This document shows, one piece after another, positions 1 to 5,006 of a stretch of 5,172 nucleotides of DNA (positions within the stretch are counted from its first letter, which is position 1; every line of letters starts with the position of its first letter). The position numbers were made by a program, and so were the translations under genes. The notes under the pieces were generated by a model, which did no database searches, had not been told where the DNA came from, and worked only from the letters and a program-made list of their open reading frames with translations. The DNA is from a bacterium (GTDB taxonomy: Bacteria > Vulcanimicrobiota > Xenobia > RGZZ01). Where the stretch lies: assembly GCA_021782195.1 (NCBI GenBank), contig JAJXVI010000236.1:1-5172 (forward strand). The letters run 5' to 3'.

Positions 1-1
1 T

Positions 2-181
2 GCCACACAGATCCCCCCACAGCTTGCCACGCAGCTGGCCACACAGCTCGCCACGCAGCTTGCGACGCAACTGGCCACGCAACTCGCCACACAGCTAGCC
101 ACGCAACTGCCTACGCAACTGCCTACACCGCCGCCCACACCGCCGCCCACACCGCCGCCCACACCGCCGCCCACACCGCCG
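2..181 (+). repeat. 12-bp in-frame tandem repeat, 15 units
   Basis: Fifteen consecutive 12-bp units run without a break. Units at 26-109 are variants of GCCACGCAGCTG differing only at synonymous sites. The unit at 110-121 is a transitional PTQL unit, and those at 122-181 encode PTPP. The last four units (134-181) are identical copies of CCCACACCGCCG, suggesting recent expansion, whereas the ATQL block has diverged silently and looks older. The first two units (2-25: ATQI, PPQL) are degenerate, and the array may extend upstream of the window. Confidence 0.9.
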
Positions 182-190
182 TCCGCGTGA
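2..190 (+). CDS. 3' end of an unidentified gene with an ATQL/PTPP tetrapeptide-repeat tail (partial, 5' end outside window)
   Basis: A frame open from the first bases of the window ends at TGA 188-190 and encodes 62 visible residues. They form tetrapeptides: ATQI, PPQL, seven ATQL, one PTQL, five PTPP, then Ser-Ala-stop. The reading frame is supported by the variation: across the seven ATQL units (26-109) every base difference falls at a third codon position and is synonymous (ACG/ACA, CAG/CAA, CTG/CTC/CTT/CTA, GCC/GCG). That is the pattern expected of a translated repeat in this frame. The function cannot be told, because any folded domain lies upstream of the window. The tail has no Cys, no charged residues and no long hydrophobic run, so it looks like a flexible or extended C-terminal appendage rather than a membrane segment. 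A 197-base gap separates it from buk, so it is probably not in the same operon. Confidence 0.72.
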   Translation, partial: ATQIPPQLATQLATQLATQLATQLATQLATQLATQLPTQLPTPPPTPPPTPPPTPPPTPPSA

Positions 191-200
191 ACCCCGACCA

Positions 201-233
201 CGCCGCTTGCTAAGCACCCGCCTTTCTGCGGCG
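201..233 (+). terminator. weak hairpin after the repeat-tail gene, possible terminator
   Basis: CGCCGC at 201-206 is perfectly complementary to GCGGCG at 228-233, with a 21-base loop, starting 11 bases after the upstream stop codon. No T-tract follows and the loop is long. It is at best a weak or Rho-assisted terminator, and in GC-rich DNA a 6-bp match like this can arise by chance. Confidence 0.2.
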
Positions 234-285
234 CGCGAGAGAATGGCCCGTGGAGCGCACCCATACAGCAATGACGAGAAAATGA

Positions 286-301
286 TCAGGTGAATACCTG
301 A
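286..301. promoter_or_regulatory. perfect dyad upstream of buk, candidate operator
   Basis: TCAGGTGAATACCTGA is a 6-bp perfect inverted repeat with a 4-base spacer, lying 87-102 bases upstream of the buk TTG. Its size and position fit the binding site of a dimeric helix-turn-helix repressor or activator controlling the operon. No regulator gene is visible in the window, so the binding protein cannot be named. As RNA it could only form a small 6-bp hairpin with a 4-base loop and no T-run, so a DNA operator is the likelier reading. Confidence 0.35.
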
Positions 302-324
302 GGGCGTTTGGGATCCCGTATCGA

Positions 325-354
325 TTGGCGCACCCGAAAGCAAAGGTGTAGCGT
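325..354 (+). promoter_or_regulatory. possible sigma-70-type promoter for the buk-iorAB-ptb operon
   Basis: TTGGCG (325-330) resembles a -35 box. TAGCGT (349-354), 18 bases later, keeps the first two and last bases of a -10 box. A transcript would begin around 360, giving a leader of about 25-30 bases before the TTG start. The matches are modest. The gap 191-387 must hold the operon promoter if the operon has its own, but this exact placement is a guess. Confidence 0.2.
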
Positions 355-369
355 ACATGAGAATTCATT

Positions 370-375
370 GGAAAG
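370..375 (+). promoter_or_regulatory. weak ribosome binding site for buk
   Basis: GGAAAG lies 12 bases before TTG 388 and is the only purine-rich Shine-Dalgarno-like run nearby. The match is imperfect and the spacing long. With the TTG initiator this suggests modest initiation at the first gene, in contrast to the clear AAGGAG, GGAGGT and AAGGGAG sites of the three downstream genes. Confidence 0.35.
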
Positions 376-387
376 TTTCGTGAACCA

Positions 388-1464
388 TTGTCTCTGTACC
401 GCGTGTTTGTCATCAACCCGGGTTCCACCAGTACACGCTTTGCTCTGTTCGAAGAGACTTCGCCGCAGAACGAGGCGCCCACACCGCGATGTCGGGCCGA
501 AGAAAACGTACCGGCAAGCGGCGGCCTTGATGCACGCCTGACCGACGCGGTGGATTTCCTGGAACGCAACGGGCATCTGCGCTTGGACGCGGTTGTCGCC
601 CGAGGCGGGCTCCTCGCGCCGGTTTCCTCCGGCACGATTGCCATCAATGAAGCCATGCTCACCGATGCCCGCGAAGCGCGCCGAGGCAAGCACGCCTCCA
701 ATCTCGGCTGTCTCATCGCACATATGGTTGCCGGCACGCACAACGTGCCGTCGTTCATCGTGGACCCGGTCTCGGTCGACGAAATGCTCCCCGAAGCCCG
801 CCTCACAGGGCTGCCGGAAGTCACACGCCAGTCGTTGTCACACGTCCTCAACCTGCACGCAGCCGCCCGACAGGCTTGCCGTGACCTCTCCCTTCCCCTT
901 ACAGAGAGTCGGCTCATTGTCGCGCACCTCGGCGGAGGGTTCTCCATCGTGCCGATGGCAGGCGGGCGCATTCTCGACACCAACAACGCCAACTCCGGCG
1001 GCCCGTTCGCACCGACGCGAGCCGGCACGCTGCCCACCGACGCGCTGGTGCGTCTGTGTTTCAGCGGACAGTACACCGAAGCCGAACTTCTGGCGCGACT
1101 CACCCGCAACGGCGGTCTGCGGGCCCACCTCAACACTGACGACGCGCGCCAGGTCGAGGACCGTATTTCCGCGGGAGACGAACATGCACGACTCGTTTAC
1201 GACGCCATGGGCTACCAGATCGCAAAAGAGATCGGCGCGTTTGCCACGGTCCTGAAAGGCCGCCTGCACGCGATCGTGCTGACCGGCGGTCTCGTGCGCT
1301 CCAACAGCCTCTGCGAGCGCGTTGTCGAGTCTGTCGGATTCCTCGGACCCGTCCTCCGCTACGCGGGCGAGTTCGAGATGCTGGCCCTGGCCGAAGGAGC
1401 GTTTCGCGTACTGCGAGGCGAAGACGTCGCCATGACCTATCCTCAAGGAGCTGCCTCCCTATGA
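388..1464 (+). CDS. buk: butyrate kinase / acyl-phosphate kinase
   Basis: This cytoplasmic kinase of the ASKHA (acetate kinase/hsp70/actin) fold transfers phosphate from an acyl phosphate to ADP, giving carboxylate and ATP. The 358 residues match the usual butyrate kinase length of about 355. Family landmarks appear in order: VINPGSTST phosphate loop (residues 8-16), ARGG near 71-74, RGKHASNLG, the DPVSVDEM segment, HLGGG nucleotide loop (180-184) followed by the DTNNANSGGPF stretch, ILTGG-type VLTGG adenosine motif, and the C-terminal EFEMLALAEGAFRVLRG. The start is TTG 388: it places VINPGSTST eight residues in, as in relatives, and the frame is closed by TGA at 358-360, leaving no ATG or GTG upstream. 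Its TGA overlaps the iorA ATG (ATGA at 1461-1464). The natural acyl group cannot be read from sequence; next to IOR an aryl-acetyl phosphate is plausible, and branched-chain acyl phosphates are the alternative. Confidence 0.93.
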   Translation: MSLYRVFVINPGSTSTRFALFEETSPQNEAPTPRCRAEENVPASGGLDARLTDAVDFLERNGHLRLDAVVARGGLLAPVSSGTIAINEAMLTDAREARRGKHASNLGCLIAHMVAGTHNVPSFIVDPVSVDEMLPEARLTGLPEVTRQSLSHVLNLHAAARQACRDLSLPLTESRLIVAHLGGGFSIVPMAGGRILDTNNANSGGPFAPTRAGTLPTDALVRLCFSGQYTEAELLARLTRNGGLRAHLNTDDARQVEDRISAGDEHARLVYDAMGYQIAKEIGAFATVLKGRLHAIVLTGGLVRSNSLCERVVESVGFLGPVLRYAGEFEMLALAEGAFRVLRGEDVAMTYPQGAASL

Positions 1465-3422
1465 AAGCGCTCTTGCTTGGAAACGCAGCCGTTGCACGTG
1501 GCGCCTGGGAAGCCAGCGTCGCCATGGGATGCGGCTATCCCGGCACCCCCAGCACGGAAATCCTCGAACACCTGGGCCGCTACAAGGACGTCCTCGTACA
1601 GTGGGCTCCCAACGAAAAGGTCGCCTACGAAGTGGCCATGGGTGTCTCACTGAGCGGGCATCGGGCCCTGGTGACCATGAAGCACGTGGGGCTCAACGTC
1701 GCAGCCGACCCGTTCTTCTCATCCTCGTACATGGGGGTCAACGGCGGTCTCGTCGTGGCATGCGCCGACGACCCCGGCATGCACTCGAGCCAGGACGAAC
1801 AGGACAATCGCCACTTCGCGCGCGCCGCACGCGTGCTCATGGTCGAACCCGCCGACGCCGCAGAAGCGCGCTGGATGACAGCCGCGGCTTTCTCCCTCTC
1901 TGAACGTTTTGACACGCCGGTGCTCCTTCGCCTGACCACCCGGGTCTGTCACCAGACCGCGCTGGTGGAACTCGGCGACCCTCCCACCGCCGATGCTGCG
2001 AACGCCGCCGGACACGGCTACCGCAAGAACATTGCCAAAAACGTGCTCCTGCCGGGGCACGCGCGCCAGCGACGTCTCGTTGTCGAGGAACGAATGGCAG
2101 CCGCCACCGCATTTTCCAACGAGAGCGACCTCTGGAACCCCGTCCATCGCGGTACTTCCAGCGTCGGGGTAGTCACAAGCGGGGTTGCATTCGGCTACGT
2201 GCGAGAAGTACTCCCCGACGCGTCCGTATTGAAGATTGGACTGAGCTACCCGATTCCCATTGCACGCATCCGTTCCTTCGCGGCGACCGTTGAACGGCTC
2301 TACGTGATGGAAGAACTCGACCCGTTCCTGGAGGACGCCATCCGCGCCGCGGGCATCCCCGTGGAAGGAAGCAGCCTTCGACCTTTTTGCGGAGAACTGA
2401 ACCTGACCCTCGTGGAGGCAGCCTTCCGAAAAGCCTCCGAGCACGGGTGCACGAATGCGTCCCTCGACGCGGAAAGCGTCGCAACGCCGCTCGAAGCGTC
2501 CCCCGACGCCGCCACCCCGGGAGCGTCCCCCGACGCCGCGACCCGGGGAGCGTCCGCCGACGCCGCGACCCGGGGAGCGTCCCCCGAGGCGGCGTCCCCG
2601 GCAGCGTCCCCGCTGGGAGGCACGGAGGTTCCCCCACGTCCCCCCACGCTCTGCCCCGGGTGCGGTCATCGCGGGATGTTCTCGCTGTTCCGCGAAATGA
2701 AGCTGCGCGTGATGGGCGATATCGGTTGCTACACCCTGGGCGCCCTGAAACCGCTCGCGGCAATGGACGCCTGCCTGTGCATGGGCGCTTCCATCGGGAT
2801 GGCGCACGGCCTGACCCGCTTCGCGTCTCCCGAGGATTCTTCTCGCACGGTCGCCGTCATTGGCGACTCGACCTTCTTTCACTCGGGCATTCCCTCGCTG
2901 CTCGACATGATCGTACACGGCAGCAACGCTACCGTCGTGATCCTTGACAACCGCTGGACCGCCATGACCGGTGCCCAGCCCAATCCTGGCACGGGTCTTG
3001 ACGTGAACGGCAAGCCGGCTCCGCGCTTCGACATTCCTGGCGTCTGCCGCGCGCTGGGCGTACGACGAGTTCGAGAAATCGACCCCTATCAACTCGAAGA
3101 GTGCCGACAGGCGCTCGAGGAGGAGCTCGCCGCGCCCGAGGTGTCGGTGATCGTCTCCTACAAGCCCTGCCTGTTGGGCACTCCCCGCCCGGCCATCGCG
3201 CCGGCAGTGACCATCGACCTCGATGCGTGCGACCGCTGCGGTGCGTGCATTCGCGTCGGATGCATGGCGCTGCACGAGCACGACGGTTATCCCACCGTGG
3301 ATTCCGCACTCTGCACCGGCTGCCAGATATGCCTGCAGGTGTGTGAACCGCACGCCATCTCGGTCAACGGCTTCACGGGACAGACATCCTCGTCCCGAAC
3401 ATCCACGGAGGTGCCGACATGA
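1461..3422 (+). CDS. iorA: indolepyruvate:ferredoxin oxidoreductase, alpha subunit, with repeat linker
   Basis: This is the catalytic subunit of the TPP- and iron-sulfur-dependent enzyme that oxidises aryl-pyruvates with CoA to aryl-acetyl-CoA, CO2 and reduced ferredoxin. It is 653 residues, against roughly 600 for the family. The N-terminal pyrimidine-binding domain shows YPGTPSTEI (26-34), APNEK with E52 as the likely cofactor-activating Glu, TMKHVGLNVAADPF, and DDPGMHSSQDEQDNR. The TPP-binding domain starts at CPGCGHRG (398-405) and carries GDSTFFHSG (468-476) and NRWTAMTG (497-504), the usual Mg/TPP-binding pattern. The C-terminus has two [4Fe-4S] clusters: C590, C593, C596, C601 and C618, C621, C624, C628. 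The extra length is an Ala/Pro/Ser-rich repeat linker at about residues 346-384, between the domain II/III region and the TPP domain. All key residues are present, so the enzyme should be active. An AAGGAG at 1445-1450 precedes the ATG, which overlaps the buk stop. Confidence 0.96.
   Translation: MKALLLGNAAVARGAWEASVAMGCGYPGTPSTEILEHLGRYKDVLVQWAPNEKVAYEVAMGVSLSGHRALVTMKHVGLNVAADPFFSSSYMGVNGGLVVACADDPGMHSSQDEQDNRHFARAARVLMVEPADAAEARWMTAAAFSLSERFDTPVLLRLTTRVCHQTALVELGDPPTADAANAAGHGYRKNIAKNVLLPGHARQRRLVVEERMAAATAFSNESDLWNPVHRGTSSVGVVTSGVAFGYVREVLPDASVLKIGLSYPIPIARIRSFAATVERLYVMEELDPFLEDAIRAAGIPVEGSSLRPFCGELNLTLVEAAFRKASEHGCTNASLDAESVATPLEASPDAATPGASPDAATRGASADAATRGASPEAASPAASPLGGTEVPPRPPTLCPGCGHRGMFSLFREMKLRVMGDIGCYTLGALKPLAAMDACLCMGASIGMAHGLTRFASPEDSSRTVAVIGDSTFFHSGIPSLLDMIVHGSNATVVILDNRWTAMTGAQPNPGTGLDVNGKPAPRFDIPGVCRALGVRRVREIDPYQLEECRQALEEELAAPEVSVIVSYKPCLLGTPRPAIAPAVTIDLDACDRCGACIRVGCMALHEHDGYPTVDSALCTGCQICLQVCEPHAISVNGFTGQTSSSRTSTEVPT
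2496..2612 (+). repeat. 27-bp in-frame tandem repeat inside iorA
   Basis: Four 27-bp units (2496-2522, 2523-2549, 2550-2576, 2577-2603) plus a partial fifth (2604-2612) encode ASPDAATPG, ASPDAATRG, ASADAATRG, ASPEAASPA and ASP. The units differ by several amino acid changes (P/R, P/A, D/E, T/S, G/A), so the linker sequence appears loosely constrained. The frame is kept because 27 is a multiple of three. The array lies in the connector just before the PPRPPTLCPGCGHRG entry to the TPP domain. It looks like a coding minisatellite that could vary in copy number between strains. Confidence 0.88.
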
Positions 3423-4015
3423 GCATCCTCAACGTTCTGTTCTGCGGCGTTGGCGGACAGGGAATCCTGACCAGCAGCCGCATCCTCGCGCTTGCAGCCA
3501 TGCACGCCGGGCTTGACGTCAAGATGAGCGAAGTGCACGGCATGGCACAGCGTGGGGGCAACGTCGACACGCACGTGCGCATCGGGGAGAGCGTTCCCTC
3601 GTCGCTCATTGCAAAGGAAACGGCACACTATCTGGTCGCCTTCGAGAAACTCGAAGCGCTGCGAAACATTGATTTCTTGCGTCCTGACGGCCTCGCCATC
3701 GTCTGTCCTCTCGAGATACCTCCCCTCGCGCTCAGCCTCAAGCGCAATCACTCGTACCTGCCTCACATCGACGACATCCTGAAGCGCACTGCCCCACGCC
3801 TGGAGTGGGTCGACGCGGAAGCCATCGCAAGACAGATGGGCGACCGTCGCCTGGTCAACGTAATCCTGCTTGGCGCACTTGCGCGGCATCTCGACATTTC
3901 CACCGAACACTGGAAGCAGGCGATTCGTGACCGATTTTCACCCGCCGCGCAAGCCGCCTGCCTTGACGCTTTCGAGAAGGGAGCAACCCATGACCACATG
4001 TGCACACCTGCGTGA
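3419..4015 (+). CDS. iorB: indolepyruvate:ferredoxin oxidoreductase, beta subunit
   Basis: This is the gamma-type domain subunit that pairs with IorA to complete the oxidoreductase; in the family it contributes to CoA binding and subunit contacts. At 198 residues it has the normal length. The N-terminus shows the diagnostic CGVGGQGILTSS loop (residues 9-20), then SEVHGMAQRGG (37-47), both hallmarks of the pyruvate ferredoxin/flavodoxin oxidoreductase gamma family. A GGAGGT at 3407-3412 sits six bases before the ATG, which overlaps the iorA stop as ATGA. The overlapping start suggests coupled translation and a 1:1 subunit supply. The last eight codons and stop overlap the start of ptb. No cluster-binding cysteines are expected or seen, so the iron-sulfur centres belong to IorA. 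Confidence 0.95.
   Translation: MSILNVLFCGVGGQGILTSSRILALAAMHAGLDVKMSEVHGMAQRGGNVDTHVRIGESVPSSLIAKETAHYLVAFEKLEALRNIDFLRPDGLAIVCPLEIPPLALSLKRNHSYLPHIDDILKRTAPRLEWVDAEAIARQMGDRRLVNVILLGALARHLDISTEHWKQAIRDRFSPAAQAACLDAFEKGATHDHMCTPA
3977..3983 (+). promoter_or_regulatory. ribosome binding site that sets the ptb start
   Basis: AAGGGAG lies six bases before ATG 3990 and inside the end of iorB. It decides between this start and an in-frame ATG at 3870, which would add 40 residues encoded wholly within iorB and unlike Ptb N-termini. Confidence 0.7.
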
Positions 4016-4919
4016 CCTGGACGATCTGCTGGCAGCCGCCTGCGCGCGCGGACCGGTGACCGTGGCGGTGGCGTGCGGCGAGGACCCCGCCGCCATCGAG
4101 GCGCTGCTGGCCGCGGAGCAGGCGGGACTGGCGCGCGGGGTACTGGTCGGAGATCCAGAGAGAATCCGTGCGGCGCTCGGAAGCGCTCGGGAAGTCGCTG
4201 GTGTGGACAGGGGTCAGCCCGAAAGCTTCCGGATCGAACCGGCGTCGAGCGCGGAGCAAGCCGCAGAAAGAGCCGTGGAACTCGTGCGCGACGGGCAGGC
4301 GGAGATTCTCCTCAAAGGCGCGATCCCAAGCGGCCCGATTCTGCACGCGGTCCTGTCGCACGAGCACGGGCTGCGTCGCGGGCGACTGCTCTCCGATTGT
4401 TTTCTCTTTGAGCATTACCGGCGACTCATCTGCGTCACGGACGGTGGGATGAACGTCGCCCCGGATCTCGAGGCCAAGCGGCAGATTCTCCTCAACGCGG
4501 TGGAACTGTTCCACGCACTGGGCTACGACCGGCCTCGCGTTGCCGTCATGTCAGCGGTGGAGGCTGTGCTGCCGGATCACGCTCCGAGCCAGGATGCAGT
4601 CGCGCTCTCGGCCATGGCGTGGAGCGATTGCATTGTGGAAGGGCCGCTGAGCCTTGACCTGGCCGTCAGTCCGGCCGCCGCGATCAAGAAACACATGGAG
4701 AGCGCCGTGGCAGGAAGGGCCGACATCCTCCTCTGTCCCGACCTCGTATCGGCAAACATGCTGGCAAAAGCGACCACACAGTTCGCACGCGCGCGCCTGG
4801 CCCACGTCGTCATGGGCGCCACGGCCCCCGTCCTCATCCCGAGCCGCTCCGACAACGCCGAGGCCAAGCTGTTCTCGATCGCGCTTGGATCCATGGTGAG
4901 AAACGCTTCGCGGGACTGA
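3990..4919 (+). CDS. ptb: phosphate butyryltransferase (phosphate acyltransferase)
   Basis: This cytoplasmic enzyme of the phosphate acetyl/butyryltransferase family converts acyl-CoA and phosphate to acyl phosphate and CoA, feeding the kinase encoded at the head of the operon. From ATG 3990 the product has 309 residues, the usual Ptb length. Recognisable blocks are EILLKGAIPSGP (105-116), GLRRGRLLSDCFLFE (127-141), the LICVTDGGMNVAPDLEAK stretch (146-163), the VEGPLSLDLAVS block (216-227) and, near the C-terminus, an AGRADILLCPDLVSANML segment followed by GATAPVLIPSRSDNAEAK. The pairing with buk and the lack of an extra N-terminal regulatory domain favour Ptb over a housekeeping phosphotransacetylase. 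It overlaps iorB by 26 bases, so the two are probably translated in a coupled way. Acyl specificity cannot be read; Ptb enzymes are often broad, and aryl-acetyl-CoA from IOR is the contextual candidate. Confidence 0.9.
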   Translation: MTTCAHLRDLDDLLAAACARGPVTVAVACGEDPAAIEALLAAEQAGLARGVLVGDPERIRAALGSAREVAGVDRGQPESFRIEPASSAEQAAERAVELVRDGQAEILLKGAIPSGPILHAVLSHEHGLRRGRLLSDCFLFEHYRRLICVTDGGMNVAPDLEAKRQILLNAVELFHALGYDRPRVAVMSAVEAVLPDHAPSQDAVALSAMAWSDCIVEGPLSLDLAVSPAAAIKKHMESAVAGRADILLCPDLVSANMLAKATTQFARARLAHVVMGATAPVLIPSRSDNAEAKLFSIALGSMVRNASRD

Positions 4920-4959
4920 GCCATCTTGATCTGCCCGTGAAACAGACGGGTGAGTCGCC

Positions 4960-5006
4960 AAAAAGCCTCGGGTCAGTGGCTGTAAAAGCCACTTTCGCCA
5001 CGAGGC
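4960..5006 (-). terminator. nested hairpin terminator between convergent genes
   Basis: Read on the - strand, GCCTCG (5006-5001) pairs with CGAGGC (4970-4965) and is followed directly by TTTTT (4964-4960), the layout of an intrinsic terminator for the leftward gene. Inside it a second perfect 7-bp stem, AGTGGCT with AGCCACT (4975-4981 with 4987-4993, 5-base loop), forms on either strand. On the + strand this inner stem ends in a short TTT, so it may also stop transcription coming from ptb. The inner stem contains the TGA stop of the leftward gene. Confidence 0.55.

Larger units (their letters stand above)
388..4919 (+). other. buk-iorA-iorB-ptb operon
   Basis: Four same-strand genes have no intergenic bases between them: overlaps of 4, 4 and 26 bases. 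This tight packing indicates one transcript with coupled translation. Every step from a 2-oxo acid to ATP is covered once (oxidative decarboxylation, phosphorolysis, phosphate transfer). An aminotransferase, a transporter and a ferredoxin re-oxidation system are not in the window and must be encoded elsewhere. Confidence 0.87.

Noticed and set aside
2..181. CRISPR array or phage attachment repeats
   Set aside because: Units are 12 bp, directly abutting and without spacers, and their variation follows codon positions.
310..317. GGGATCCC palindrome in the leader as an operator
   Set aside because: An 8-bp palindrome is short enough to be chance in this DNA. The 16-bp dyad at 286-301 is the better candidate.
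326..342. Sigma-54 promoter (TGGC ... GC) in the buk leader
   Set aside because: The GG to GC spacing is one base too long and the TT before GC is replaced by AA, so the strict -24/-12 pattern is not met.
95..358. - strand frame with a repeated RRCG peptide over the 12-bp array
   Set aside because: The base changes between repeat units are silent in the + strand ATQL frame, which identifies that as the coding frame. The - strand peptide only reflects the GC-rich repeat.
210..1136. 308-codon open frame on the - strand across the leader and buk, and similar frames at 286-741 and 838-1446
   Set aside because: All are antisense to buk and are Arg/Ser/Ala-rich shadow translations without motifs or a ribosome binding site.
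2387..2947. + strand alternative frame over the iorA linker (and similar frames at 2455-2700, 593-1255)
   Set aside because: These are out-of-frame readings of GC-rich coding DNA, dominated by Arg and Pro, and conflict with the intact IorA and Buk frames.
1719..3353. Long open frame of 544 codons on the - strand opposite iorA
   Set aside because: It lies entirely antisense to a clear IorA with all motifs intact. High GC with strong third-position bias commonly opens such frames, and the translation shows no recognisable domain.
3870..3989. Longer ptb beginning at ATG 3870
   Set aside because: The extra 40 residues lie inside iorB, resemble no Ptb N-terminus and lack a suitable ribosome site, whereas ATG 3990 has AAGGGAG at six bases and gives the normal length.
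4934..4950. CCCGT/ACGGG hairpin just after ptb as the ptb terminator
   Set aside because: It has only five base pairs and no T-run. The hairpin at 4975-4993 is stronger and better placed.
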